DNA from: Thalassia testudinum
Taxonomy: Eukaryota; Streptophyta; Magnoliopsida; Alismatales; Hydrocharitaceae
Length of the DNA: 64,000 bases
Assembly: GCA_037157565.1 (NCBI GenBank)
Contig: JAZHRO010000039.1
Coordinates: forward strand, 49,042,001-49,106,000
Reading direction: 5' to 3'
Part shown: piece after piece, positions 9,830 to 21,102 of the stretch
How the letters are laid out: every line of letters starts with the position of its first letter
Numbering within the stretch: position 1 is the first letter of the stretch
Translations under genes and position numbers: made by a program
The notes under the pieces: model-generated
The model's input: only the letters and a program-made list of their open reading frames with translations
Database searches by the model: none
What the model was told of the DNA's origin: nothing

Positions 9830-11235
9830 TAGCATGTGTGTATATTCCACGTTCTCTGCAGAACTGATCGGATTGTCACGAAACTCAGGTGATATTCTGT
9901 TATTCCACCCATTTCATGTCTTTATTTCTACAATGAGGACATTGCATCATTTAGGCATGAGGGTGGATACTTAATCCTGAAATTATTTCGTTAGCTTTGT
10001 AAAATTTCTTTTATTTTCTTTAAAAAGAATTTGAAAATTCAAAAATACAAAAAAAAAAGAAAAAAATAGAATTAGGAGAAAAGAACTTAGGTTTTTGGAA
10101 GTTATTAACTTTAGGAAATAAAACGATAGGACCTGAACACTTAAACTCTTTAGGTCTTCGGGCTTAATTAGCTCGGGTGTCTACTCGAATGTGGACTTAG
10201 TCTCGAGTCCTCGCCAAGTAATTCTATTTTAAATTGGTCAATAAATTGGGGTGATAAGTATACGATTTATCAACCCACCCTCTGATTTGAGAGGACTTTA
10301 AGCCTAAGCATCTACACACTGTTTGCACTGACTCACTTTTCAACGATTTGTTCGAAAATTGGGTAGCTAATGAACCGTTTAAGGTGGTATGGCTGGCAAG
10401 TTGTCGGTGGTAACAGCTCATCGACCGGTTGTCTAGAGCCCAGGCACATGACCATTCTCTTCCTGCTACCTTTAAGTAAATCTTAGATAAGGGAAGCCAC
10501 CTACTTAGAAAAAAATAGAGAAAAAAAGAAATACTTAGAATATAATGAAAAAAATAGAAAAAGGAGAAAAAAATAAAAGAAATAAAACCACACTTCATCG
10601 GACGAGTATGGCTGATAAGTTGTCGTGGGTAATAGCTCATTGGCCGGTGATCCAGAGCACAGCTCACAAAAATGCACAATAATTCCCAAAACACTTAAGG
10701 AAGAAGCGGGAAAGTAGAATAAACCAAAGAGATATACACTGGGTTCTCCCTTGTGTTGACCCCATAAAAAATAAAGTAGGGAGAAAGCTACCGTTCGAAA
10801 GATAAACCTCTAGGCAGAAATCTTTAAGGTCACCTAGGGTAGTAGAAACCTAAAGTCCGTTTTAACGGCCGCCTAATGAGTCTATCACCCTTTCACAAGA
10901 TGCTTATCACTTAGAGTCCTTTTCGAGTCTTGGGCGGGTCAGATAATCGTAAAAAGCTATCCCGAAACTCTTAAACTCTAAAAGTCCAAAAAAAATTAGA
11001 AAAGAAGAAAAACAAAAAAATGTATCTTCCCTTTTCTAATAAAGCAAGGACTTGGGCGATCTATAGTTTGTCAGACAGCCAGGTACTGTTGAGTTTTCGT
11101 AGTTTATGACGTTAGTTGAAATTTTCTATTGTTAATAAACGATTTAGGGCTAAGCGATCGAGTCCTAATTCTGTTTTTATACATAGCATGTAGTTTAATT
11201 TTGCTAGAGACTAGCAAAAGATAGGCATGGGGGTA
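9830..11235 (+). other. 3' noncoding region and polypurine tract of the non-autonomous element
   Basis: Co-linear with 5935-7321 of the gag-pol element: the same CAATGAGGACATTGCATC block (about 9930), the GGTAGCTAATGAACC block, two copies of the ATGGCTGGCAAGTTGTCG motif (about 10388 and 10606), and the same tract AAAGATAGGCATGGGGGTA before the LTR. No supported gene. Confidence 0.75.
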
Positions 11236-12728
11236 TGATGTAGACACATCTATTTAGGTTAAAATGCCTATTTATGCATGTTCCTAGGCTTAGATTTACA
11301 TTCCATATTATAACTATTGCATAACAAGCATCATTCTGCATTTAGAGTAGTGTATATTTTAGGTTAAGTGCATCCTTTTTGTGGACAGGAGAGAAGGAGA
11401 TTTATTTCGGAATCTCGAATTAACGATCCGATCGTACGGATCTGATCAAGACAACGATTGGAGTCCAACGTCTCCGAAATCGCCTTGATCAGAGTCCCGT
11501 AGCACTATATGCAGTTCGAGGAAGATCAACGGCCAAGGGAGTAAGTGACGCAATCTAAAGCTTAAAATGATAAATCTGACCACACGGATGAATTCAGGTC
11601 GACGATCGCAACTCAACGGCGTGAAAATCGACTCAATCCGACCTCTGTAGCAGCTCTTACAAAGGAAAGAAGATGGATGGCCCAGGTCACGCCATGTGGC
11701 GCAACCCAAGCTGCCCATGCGCATGCATGCGCCATTGCACGTGCATAGTAGTGTGGGTGCACGTGCGTGCGTGAAGGCATGCATGTAGGCGTAGCAGTGC
11801 AGCGTGCAAGGCAGCACAGCAGTAGTAGCAGCGTGGGTGGGCATGAGGTGCGTAGGCGCGTACGCCAGCAGGGTGCGTAGGCGCTAGCATGAGGTGCGTA
11901 GGCGCGAGATAGTGCGGCGCCAGCACGCCAACAGGGGCGAGGGTTGGCATGAGATCTTCAACGACATTTGCGGCGGATCTTCAGCGATGTTTATGACCAT
12001 CACTAAATCTCCTGTATACGAATTTGATTCTTTCCTCCACTATAAAAGGATCCCTACCCCTCCCATTTTTCTTTATCTCTTCCTTTCTTCCTCTCACCAC
12101 CTCCAAGGCTTTAGAGAGAGCTTGTCCCAAGCCCGGGATGCTCCTGTAGAGTAGAATCAAATATTTTTCCCTCCCCTCATCCCCATTCGTGAAGCATCCC
12201 GTAGCCGTCTTCTCACCTACTTCAGGAAGTAGATCCTCGCGGCGACGTCGTCCTGCCCCGCCCTCCATCCTCTGGCTCCATCACCTTCCTCCAAGCGACA
12301 TCAGAGTGAATCGTCCTCCAAGCGACCATCGAGGGGATTTCTCTTACACATCTCTATCTTTATTGCTTTCGTGGTATAGATTTCCTGCTTTCCTAGTTGT
12401 AATAAACATTTCATTATAAAAATATATGATTGTTTCTCTCTCTTCTATATTTTGGAAGTAGATTAATTAGATAAGAATTCATTGACATAATCTCTTATCC
12501 TATTAAAAATACCAAAAAAATTAGAAAATATAAAAATGATAAAAACAAATAAAGAGTGAATCACGTATCTTTCAAAATCAAACGTTCTCCTTCCCGTATT
12601 CGACTTGGGACTCCTTTTTCGAGTTTCGGTTATAAATTTTATCTGATCAACAGATTTTCTTGCCAATCGAACTACGACGATATGTTTTCCAAAATCCAAC
12701 TCTTTCCACGTGCAGATCCCCCGCATCA
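11236..12728 (+). repeat. LTR 2 of Athila-type family
   Basis: It begins TGATGTAGACACATC after a polypurine tract and ends about CCCGCATCA, roughly 1.5 kb. It has the ACCGTACGG... GATCAAG block, the GAATTCAGGTCGACGATCG block and a TATA box at 12041-12048. Compared with LTR 1 and LTR 3, the CACGTG palindrome is degraded (GCCATGTGGC) and replaced around by GTGCGT-rich sequence. It ends the tandem LTR-internal-LTR-internal-LTR array. No convincing target-site duplication was found. Confidence 0.75.
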
Positions 12729-12854
12729 CACATTTCTTAAATTAGGATGACAAGTGGAGGACTTTTTAATGCTAGGACCCTAATGATTCAAAAAATGCTA
12801 AATCCATCATGAGAACAATTGCAAATAATTGGATAAAAAGTGACTAACTATTAA

Positions 12855-13813
12855 TCAAATTATCAATGGGTAGTGCTGCTTTCTACGCTTAGCACCAACG
12901 TCTGCAGCAGTAAACATGGGAGCGGGCTGATCACCAACAAACTTGAACTCTTGAAGCTCCTTGAAATTCAGCCATGGCTTGATGCAAACCTTGGCTTCGT
13001 ACAGCTTCTTCTGACCTCCTTCGATCACCTCCTGAGTTAGGTGGTGGAGGGTCCCTGCCACCACCTGCTCCTTTGCCTTCACCACCTTGAATAGCTCCGC
13101 AAGCTACAACAACAAAACAAACAAAACCAATGTGATTCACTAGTCGCAACTATCATAAGTCAAACGATAAAAGCTAACACAAAGCAACAGGAAAGACAAA
13201 CGAAGAGCTTTTTTTTAATTAAAAAAAGGAGCATCCATCAGAAACAACTGACAATCAAAATACATTTTTAGCCAAACCACTAGAATCAACATAAAAAATC
13301 AGGCATGCAAGCCTTTGCGTGGGCTCAAAAAAATTTTCCAATTTCTTTTATGTTGCAATTCAGTAGCACGATGATCAAAAAGTATTGACAAACCTACTCC
13401 CTTCCATTGACGAAAATGGAGCAAAATACTTAACACAACGCCACAAAATTCAAGCCAAAACGAAACCCACAGCGTGAGGAGACAAAGATCCGAACACAAT
13501 CCGGTGAATCATGAGCCCAAACAAAATGCATGACTCAAGAACATCATGCCACTAACGTTCAATACTCAATAGACAAAAAGGACGAACACTTCAAATTATT
13601 AGTCATCCACTTAGCCCACTTTCCTCAGGAAACAAATCACAACAAAGAAAAAAGAAAAATAAAAAACCCCAGAGGTGATGGGACATATCATATGCTTTCC
13701 TATTATCACACCTCCTTGTGCTCATCAACAGTGAAGCATGCGAGGTCCTCGACTTCGAGGCTATTCTGACCTCCATCCCTTAAGTCTCTCACTCCTCCAA
13801 GGGATGCCATCAT
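12855..13813 (-). CDS. Phytocystatin (cysteine protease inhibitor), two exons
   Basis: Exon 1 is 13813-13712, the intron 13711-13104 (GT donor, AG acceptor), and exon 2 13103-12855, giving 116 residues. Phytocystatins bind papain-like cysteine proteases tightly and block their active site; they act in seed protein turnover, stress and defence against herbivores. Seen: N-terminal GG (MMASLGG), the plant signature helix in altered form ([10 protein letters not shown]; the family has L-A-R-F-A-V-x-E-H-N), the inhibitory loop QVVAG at the start of exon 2, LYEAKV, and the second hairpin tryptophan in [12 protein letters not shown]. The reading frame joins in phase 0 across the splice. It is about four residues shorter than usual between EH and KVV. 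No signal peptide is evident, so it is probably cytosolic. The first of two adjacent ATGs was taken as start; the second (13810) is equally possible. It looks intact. Confidence 0.85.
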
Positions 13814-14512
13814 CACACAATCTCCTCCTACTCCTATAGGGCTGACACAGTGATTGGATCGTCTAAACACCAACAAGATAGGAAGACCATGCAAGAGGGG
13901 AGGAAGACAAGGAGGATTGTTGCGAGGGAGAGAAGGCACTATGCCTCTTCAGCTTGTTGCTGCTGCTGTTGTTGTTGTTAAGGAAGTGCTTCTTCATCCA
14001 CTTCTTAATGTTGTTGGGGTTTCTATTCAATTCTAGTCAATTCTCATTCTCCCCCAATTGAGGGATGGTAACATTTTGAGTTTGGTTTCTCTCATGAAGC
14101 ATAGAGAAGAACTGTGGCTTCAATTCGGCATGGCATTAGGCGTTGGCATGGTAGTTCATGGAATCATGGGATGTCAGAATAAGGTGGTAACTTTCCCTTG
14201 CGGAGAGGGGAATCACATTTCACCTCTGACCTTTGCTTTGGTGTGAATGGATCATATATTGCCATTTTTATTTAAGATTGAATTTCATTTCATGAACAAG
14301 AAACATTTGTATGTGAATGCCACAAAGTAGAACATAATAGATCTAATACAACAAGAAGCTTCATCAAAGAACTACAAAAAATTACAATAGGAGGATCAAA
14401 GAGGCTGCAAACAAGAGCTGCTATGATCTAGATGCTTCCAAACAATCTGTGCATGGAAGAAGTAGGTAGCAAGGGCATCGACAAGCGATGGAGGAGCTCT
14501 ACCCAAAGATGT
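13814..14512. other. Upstream region of the cystatin gene
   Basis: It holds a trinucleotide-rich stretch (TTGTTGCTGCTGCTGTTGTT at about 13958-13980) that would lie in the cystatin 5' leader or promoter. No TATA box is clear on the minus strand and no other gene is supported. Confidence 0.5.
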
Positions 14513-15440
14513 GTTCAACCCTTAGTTTTGATGTTAACAAAATCACATTGCATTTTGCAAAGGACCAACATTTCAAGAAATACAACTTTCTTTGATGTTA
14601 ACTTGGTTTGACGACAACTAGCTTTGATGATTGAATCTAAAAGAAAGAAAAGCATTGGCAAATTCTATTTTCTGCTTAAAGACTCTTATTTCACCAAAAA
14701 GAAGTCTCTCTCTTGCAACTGTTGTGTCATCTTGAAAGACTTGTAATTTTCTCTTTCTTTGATAGATTGTAAAAGAACCTCATCAGAGCACTATCCTTGG
14801 GTACATTTTAGCCTTTTCGAATTCTTTCACCTTCATTGAACCTATTTCAACCCAAGTCCTTCTCACTTGAAAAACTATACTTTCAATTCCAATTCCAAAT
14901 TCCCCCAAATCTTTACACATCCAAAGATTATCACCTTGAATTAACTTGTTCCTAACTTTTTCAAGTTCCTTCCTAGATCTCCAATTGACTAATAAACCTT
15001 TTAGACCATTTTAACATTGATGTTTCTTGAAAATCTAAGTTCTGGTGTAATTCTAATCGATAGATTTCTCTTTATGATTAACCAATCTTGTTCTGATCAA
15101 TCAATATATCTTATGATCGAACAAACACATGAAGATTTCAAGCTGTTTTTCCCTGGTAGTTACCCTGGTTGATCAACACCTCCCCTAATTGATCAACTTC
15201 CCTATTCTGATTGTTCAACTAGGGACTCCAGCTAGATGTTGGATATTGATCAATCAGCCTTCATTTCTGATCGATTAACTTTTGATTTAACCAAATGAAA
15301 TCAAAGCTAAAAGCTCAAGCTCTTGAAATCTAATACAAGTCTTAGGCTTAGTCAAACTTATTGATATCACCATTCACTTGTCCAAATTTCCCACTTCTCT
15401 TGCTGTTCAAAAGTAGCTCTTCCTCAAATGTAACTATTTA
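14513..15440 (+). repeat. Degenerate LTR-like sequence with repeated GATCAA motifs
   Basis: It starts TGTTCAACCCTTAGTTTTGATGTTAACAAAATC, resembling the start of SIRE/Maximus-type copia LTRs. Between 15040 and 15290 it carries several forms of (T)TGATCAA(C). No ORF, primer site or mate LTR was found. This is low-confidence pattern recognition; the rest, to 15702, holds nothing I can name. Confidence 0.3.
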
Positions 15441-15707
15441 TTCTATAAATGTGATGAAGAGTAAGCTCAACTTTTATCTTTACTTTAATAAAATGGTGAT
15501 AATTAACAATTTTGACTAAGAAACTGAAATTATAAGCTTATAAGGGAGATCTGATGCAATGGAAAGACATGTCAAACATTTGTCACTAATCCTGTAAACA
15601 AGTACATGAGTAAAAATAACCCAAAAATTAAAAGGTAGAAAATAGGGAAACCAAACATGAATATCATTTAGACAACTTTAAAGAAATGTAAGTGGTAACA
15701 TCATATG

Positions 15708-16146
15708 TGTGGAGAATATAGTGCCACGTGGCAAGTTTTGTGAGCACCCAAGGGGCACCGGCCCTAAGGATCTTGATGGTTTTTGCTTAGAGTCCAAGTT
15801 TCTTATTTTTAGTAAGTTAAGTGTCAATTAGTTGAATAATTAGAGGGGTTTGATATTCCTTGATTTTAGGATATTTTGGTGATTGTGATTGAGTTTGTTT
15901 CATGATTTAGATATTAGGATTAGTTCTCTTTATAAAAGAGACTCTATGTAATTGTTTTCCTTGAGTTAATGAAATATTTCTTCCCAACAAACAACTCCCT
16001 CTCTCTCCTTTCTTCTTCCATCACTAGCCGCCCCCTTTCTTTCTCTCTTGTTTAGCGTGCACCACCTCCATTTGCAACAGCCTGCTGCTGCTTGTTTCTT
16101 CCACGTGGGAGAGCCTCCACGCCACTCTAGCACCTAAATTCTCACA
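15708..16146 (+). repeat. 5' LTR of T1
   Basis: 439 bp, TGTGGAGAATATAG to CTCACA. TATA box TATAAAAG at 15931-15938. Its mate is 17540-17999, where the terminal TG has become TA. Confidence 0.8.
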
Positions 16147-16158
16147 TGGTATCAGAGC
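16147..16158 (+). promoter_or_regulatory. Primer-binding site of T1
   Basis: TGGTATCAGAGC, the standard plant copia site complementary to the 3' end of initiator methionine tRNA, directly abutting the LTR. Confidence 0.9.
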
Positions 16159-16531
16159 CTTCGATCGAGGCTCTTCCTAGAGTTGTTCCATGCTCATAGA
16201 ACGGTGAAGAAGAGAAGAAAAATCATGCACAACATCTGTGCATGACTTTTCTTGAGATCTGCAGCCACATACATGTGGCCTTTCCTTTCGAAAAACACCC
16301 CTCTTCCACGCAGGAGCAAGAGGGGGGGATTACGCACAAGAAGGCCCTATCTTGTGTGTGATTCCCATGTACATTTGAGCCTCGTGTGTTGAGGCATCTT
16401 CGTCGACTTGTGAGTTCTCTCAAAGAATCTTTGAAGGACCTTGGCGCCTTACGCAAAGCCTAAGCCCTCACGCATCCAGTGCTTTATGCGAAGTGTATAG
16501 GTAGAGGAAGGCTCGTTTCTCGAGGACGGAG

Positions 16532-17403
16532 ATGGCCTAGAGCGAGAATCAAATCAACACCAGCGAAGGAAAGGTTATAGTTCAAGGCACCACGATCAAA
16601 ATTCAAGGTGCCCACGTCCTTCTTGAGGAGGAGTCCGATTCCAAGGATTCTACGAATAAGAAGTGGGAGAAAGAGAACTACATGGTAATGAATTGACTAA
16701 TGAGCTCAGTCGATCCATCCATCACCTTTAACATGTTATACAAGAAATTGACGTATGAGATGTAGGATTCCTTGGAGAAGAGATACTCCAAGAAGTCCAA
16801 CAACTCCCACATTACCAACATCTATCCCCGTATCTGAATGGCTAGTTAGGGGGATCTTCCCCTTGACAAGTACTACTCAAAGATGGTGGTGCTCTTTGAA
16901 GAACGGGAGATCTTGGAACCTGCCTGCTACGACAAGCAAACTATTGTACGAGAAAGATGGTAAGCCATGAGATTCCTATTAAGGTTGAATTCCCTATATC
17001 AGCCAGCGCATGATCAGATCCTTGCACTGGACAAGGAGTTGGATCTTGAGACGATTTATAATCGTCTCAAGAAGCTTGAAGAACTATATATAGGTACCAA
17101 TAAAGTTGTGCTATCTTAAAACAACGTTATGGCTACCTTTAATGGAGGTACAGGACATGGTCGAGGTTCAAGTAGAGTCTATCCACCATGTCAATACTGC
17201 GAACGCACTAATCATCTGCAAGACCATTGTTAGGACAAGTTTGGAAGACCCACACGTGGGGTTGTTAGCACCTCACGCGTGGAGTCTCTTACTCTTGCGA
17301 ATCTAGAAAAGATCAAGGTCATGTTTAAGATGAGGAGAAGAAGACGGTCACTATTGCAACGACTATTGAGGTTGCCCAAGAAGTAACGACTTTAGAGGTT
17401 GCA
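16532..17403 (+). pseudogene. gag: T1 Gag, copia type, with stops
   Basis: Frame 2 from ATG 16532 can be followed to the zinc knuckle but has several stops (TAG at 16538; TGA, TAG and TAA later). Recognisable parts are the SLEKRYSKKSNN segment and LPLDKYYSKM typical of copia Gag (UBN2/DUF4219-type), the QPAHDQILALDKELDLETIY segment, and a CCHC zinc knuckle C-x2-C-x4-H-x4-C at 17189-17230 (CQYCERTNHLQDHC). Gag packages RNA through this knuckle. The protein aligns along its length with T2 Gag. It is dead as read. Confidence 0.75.
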
Positions 17404-17530
17404 AGAGGCTACACCATCACTCCTACTAATGAGAAGATTGAAGATGTAGAGTTTAAAGAAGAAAAAGAGTGGTGGGGGCTTTAGCCTCATCACAAAGTAG
17501 AGCAAGCCATTGTCCTCCTAGCCTTGTCTT

Positions 17531-17539
17531 GAGGGGGAG
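17531..17539 (+). promoter_or_regulatory. Polypurine tract of T1
   Basis: GAGGGGGAG immediately before the 3' LTR. Confidence 0.75.
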
Positions 17540-17999
17540 TATAGAGAATTAACTGCCACATGGTAGGCCTATCAGGCCACGTGGTGGGTTTTGTGAGCAC
17601 CTAAGGGGTGCCAGCCCTAAGGGTCTTGGTGGTCTTTGCTTAGAGTCCAAGTTTCTTACTTTTAGTAAGTTAGGTGTTAATTAGTTGAATAATTAGAAGG
17701 ATTTGATATTTTCTGATTTTAGGAGATTTGGTTGATTGTGATTTTGTTTCTTATTTTAGATATTAAGATTAGTTCTCTTTATAAAAGAGACTGTGTAATT
17801 GTTTTCCTTGAGTTAATGAAATATTTCTTCCCAACAAACAACAACTCCCTCTCTCTCCTCTCTTCTTCCATCATCGGCCGCCACCCCTCTTTCTTTCTCT
17901 CCTGTTCAGCGTGCGCCACCTCCATCTGCAGCAGCTTGCTGCTGCTTATTTCTCGCACATGGGAAAGCCTCCACGCCACTCTAGCGTCCAAATCCTCAC
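17540..17999 (+). repeat. 3' LTR of T1
   Basis: 460 bp, mate of 15708-16146. It starts TATAGAGAATT where the 5' LTR has TGTGGAGAATA, i.e. G-to-A changes. Confidence 0.8.
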
Positions 18000-18156
18000 A
18001 ATATGGAACAAGTTTGTTGCTTGCTTAAACTTTTCAAATGCCAGTACAACTCACTTTAGGTGGCATAATGATCATTCACACAAGGGTAATTGGCCACCAA
18101 ACATTTAATCATCTCATATTGTAGAAGACAAGAAATAGTAGTTCCATATTGATTAC

Positions 18157-18607
18157 TGTGGAGAATAAAGTGTCATGTGGACTGCCACATGGCCCCATTA
18201 GATATTTTGTTAGCTTATTTGTCAAGATTTTGTGCCAACTTGTGTCAATTTGATTGAGTCAAATAATCTATTTTCCTTATTTAGTAAATTAGGATTAGGA
18301 GTTTTGATTTCTACTTTTAGAAATAGGATTTGTTAAGTGTTTGCCTTTTTTGTAGAAGAGTTGTTCGCTTTAAAAGGAGAGCACTCTCTTCATTTATTCT
18401 TGAGTAAATGAATTATATTTCCAACGACAACAAGGCTCCACCTCTCTTTTTCTCCTTCAACGTGCTTCTTCTCCCCTTGTTACTGTTTAGGTGAACAGTA
18501 CATGTACTGTTCTGTTCACGTGAACGGTAGCAACCTGGTGATCCTCTCTTCACACATGGGTGTTTTATGCATCCAAGAACCACACTATGCTTCCTTAATT
18601 CCTCACA
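18157..18607 (+). repeat. 5' LTR of T2
   Basis: 451 bp, TGTGGAGAATAAAG to CCTCACA. Degenerate primer site follows at 18608-18619. Confidence 0.75.
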
Positions 18608-18916
18608 TAGTATCAGAGTAGGTTCCTCTAGGTCCCTAGTCTCCACATGGGTGGATCAAGAGGAGAAAGGAAAGGATCCACGCACAAGAGCCTTCTCACA
18701 TGCGTGAACTCCACATATGCCAACAAGGCTTCGTGGTTCATGTCATCTTCACTCGAGGTGGGAGTTCTCTTAAGAACTCCTTAAAGGACTGAAGGCACCT
18801 TACGCAAGGCCCAAGGAGTCAAAAAGGAGATTCCCACAGAGATTCATCTCTCACGCATCTAGCGACTTACATAGAGAGTAAAAGTAAAGACAAGATCTTG
18901 TTTCCCAAAGGCAAGG

Positions 18917-19666
18917 ATGTCGGAAGCCGAAGCACAAATCACCACTAGAGAGGTGAAGGTGTTCAAGATCTTTATAGGTAGACAAGATAAGTTACACGTA
19001 CTTCTAGAGGAGACGCCCGAGACCAAGGATGCATCCAAGAAGAAAAAGCTGGAGAAGGAAATCTCCATGGTGATGAATTGGCTGATAAACTCAGTCGATC
19101 AATCTATTGCGGTGAACATGCTCTACAATAGTTCGGTGTTCGAGATCTGGGAGGCCTTGGAGAAGAGATACTCCAAGAAGTTAGGCAATGCTTGCATTAC
19201 CGACATTTATGTGCAGATCTGGAGGACCAGTCAAGGGAATCTACCCCTTGATAAATACTACACAAAGATAAAGGCATTATTTGAGGAGCGTCAAATTTAC
19301 TAGCTTGTTTGCTGTGACAAGTAGGCGGAGTCACACACAAGATTGCAGTCATGCAAGTTTCTGTCAAGATTACATCCTTGCTATTATCCTACACGAGATT
19401 AGATTCTTGCCCTTGATGAAGACCTTGATCTCGAGACAAACTACAATCGCCTCGAGAAAGTAGAGGTTGTTCATGCAAAGACCACAACTCCTGAGGTCAC
19501 AAAGACTACTACCTTAGCCACTACTGAGGGTGGCTCTGGATCTGGAAGACGACGTGGTTGTGGAGCGAGTAAGGTTTACCTACCTTGCCCTCATTGCAAT
19601 CGAACCAATCACCCACCAGACAAATGTTGGGTGAAATATAGAAGGCCTCCATGTACCCCATGGGAA

Positions 19667-19690
<24 letters not shown>
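18917..19690 (+). pseudogene. gag: T2 Gag, copia type, with three in-frame TAG stops
   Basis: ATG 18917 opens a 128-codon ORF to TAG 19301. The same frame continues with only two further stops (TAG 19322, TAG 19400) to a CCHC zinc knuckle, C-x2-C-x4-H-x4-C, at 19586-19627 (CPHCNRTNHPPDKC), after a basic GRRRGCGASK stretch. Seen: the ITTREVKVFKIFIG N-terminus, LEKRYSKKLGN and LPLDKYYTKIKALFEERQIY, as in copia Gag. At 19400 the T1 copy has CAG (Gln, in DQILAL), so TAG there is a C-to-T change; the other two fit the same pattern. A (CT)n tract at 19670-19703 interrupts the 3' end. Confidence 0.8.

Positions 19691-19703
<13 letters not shown>
19670..19703 (+). repeat. (CT)n microsatellite
   Basis: About 17 CT units inside T2 downstream of the zinc knuckle. 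Confidence 0.95.
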
Positions 19704-19707
<4 letters not shown>

Positions 19708-19959
19708 GATCTAGAGAAGCTACAAGACCTACTAAGAGAGGATACGTCAACCAGGATGGCTATCTTAACAACATTCGAGGTCACCAAGGAGGCAACGACT
19801 TTCGAGTTGCAAAAAGCTTCACTATGGCTACTGTAGGCTCATCTAAAGGCAGCCTAAGCAACTACATCGACTTGGAAGAAGATAAAGAGTGATGGGGCCT
19901 CTAGCCTCACTAATACTGTGCAAGTCTTCAACCTCCACTGGCTTCGACTTTAGGGGGCA

Positions 19960-20411
19960 TGTGGAGAATAAAGTGCCATGTGGATTGCCACGTGGACTAT
20001 ACTTGAAATCTTAATAAGGACATGTGGCAATTAGGTATTTTGTTGGTTTGTTTGCTAAGATTTTGTTTCAACTTGTGGCAATTTGATTGAGTTAAATTAG
20101 GATTAAGGGTTCTGATTTCCAATTTTAGAAATAGGATTTGTTAGGTGTTTGCCTTTGTTGTAGAAGAGTTGTTTTCTTTAAAAGGAGAGCAATCTCTTCA
20201 TTTATTCTTTGAGTCACTGAATTATATTTCCAGCAACAATAAGGCTCCACCTCTCCTTCTCTCCTTCAATGTGCTTCTTCTCCCCCTTTACTGTTCATTG
20301 GAACAATACATGTACTGTTCAACGTGAACAGTAACAGCCCGGTGATCCTCTATTCACGCATGGGTGTTTTACACATCCAAGAACTACACTATGCTTCCCA
20401 GATTCCTCACA
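19960..20411 (+). repeat. 3' LTR of T2
   Basis: 452 bp, mate of 18157-18607. Polypurine tract TAGGGGGCA at 19951-19959. Confidence 0.75.
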
Positions 20412-21102
20412 ATTTAAAAAGCACAAAGGAAAGCTAACCAACAGAAGTCTTCAATTCTCAATCAGCTCAAAATGGCAATAATCAAATTGCCATTGCGAAA
20501 ACATTGTGCCCCTAACACATTCAGTAGCTTCCATGCTGCACATGGACAACCCGTAAAAGTTGAATAAACTTATTGCAGACTGTCAAGAGATGAAATTGGA
20601 TTTGGTAATGTTTTCATAAATAATTTATCCCATAAGTAATATTCTTATGTACCCGTTTCAATGACAAAGAAAGAATTGAAGATCTATGATAGGATAAATC
20701 CTCTTTTTTTTGTGATCCTATGAGAGAACGAGGTGATTTAGAAGACAATAAAGCCTTAGAAATTTGAAGATGCAGTGTTTTCCTATTGATCATGTCTTAT
20801 TGACTTCATCTTTGGTTGTGTGCACCCTTTCGAAAAACTGTAGTTGCATGCAGTTGTGATTAAGGAATAATGTTAAGAAAATACATCAAAATAAGACAAT
20901 TCTTTGGATTCCCTCAATTAGCTTTTGAATCTATTTTCATTTCACCTGAAGGTACATAGCTCTCTCCTGTCTGAGCCCTTCTTAGGAAAATATAGAGAGA
21001 GCCGGAGTAGAGATTTCTGGGCTCAAGTCATTTGATGATCTCTTTTATTGAAACCTGCCAATTATTTCTGCTCAGCGTCGTTCTCTTGATAAAAGGAGAA
21101 AA
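20412..21102. other. 5' flank of uS17m-like gene
   Basis: AT-rich, no ORF and no repeat recognised. The last 100 bases probably hold the promoter and 5' leader of the gene that starts at 21103, but no clear TATA box stands out. Confidence 0.5.

Larger units (their letters stand above)
1..12728 (+). mobile_element. Tandem pair of Athila-type Ty3/gypsy elements sharing one LTR
   Basis: Order: [5' LTR outside window]-leader-gag-pol-3' region-LTR 1-unknown ORF-3' region-LTR 2. Both LTR 1 and LTR 2 follow a polypurine tract. No primer site can be seen after LTR 1 (the expected TGGCGCCG sequence is absent at 9030), so the second internal region lacks its usual start. Such three-LTR arrays usually come from unequal recombination between related elements, or from deletion of a gag-pol body. 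The relationship is inferred from by-eye alignment. Confidence 0.7.
15708..18000 (+). mobile_element. Gag-only Ty1/copia-like retrotransposon T1
   Basis: A complete but small element of about 2.3 kb. LTRs: 15708-16146 and 17540-17999 (one extra A follows). The primer site lies right after the first LTR, a polypurine tract before the second, and the target duplication ATATG is at 15703-15707 and 18001-18005. Between the LTRs only Gag-related sequence is found, with no protease, integrase, reverse transcriptase or RNase H. This organisation matches the non-autonomous class known as TR-GAG elements; movement would depend on enzymes from another copia element. Confidence 0.8.
18157..20411 (+). 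mobile_element. Gag-only Ty1/copia-like retrotransposon T2
   Basis: Same design as T1, lying only about 150 bp downstream in the same orientation, about 2.26 kb. LTRs: 18157-18607 and 19960-20411 (451 and 452 bp). A mutated primer site (TAGTATCAGAGT) follows the first LTR, and TAGGGGGCA precedes the second. Flanks ATTAC and ATTTA are only a partial match for a target duplication. The LTRs are related to those of T1 but differ, so this is a sister subfamily and not a tandem copy. Confidence 0.75.

Noticed and set aside
16755..17306. Short ORFs in T1 in frames other than gag
   Set aside because: They overlap the recognisable Gag frame and zinc knuckle and show no homology of their own.
19521..19836. 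ORFs across the (CT)n tract of T2
   Set aside because: Their proteins are RERERE or SLSLSL runs from the microsatellite.
15703..20411. T1 and T2 as one large element with four LTRs
   Set aside because: Each has its own primer site, polypurine tract and Gag; LTRs pair best within T1 and within T2.
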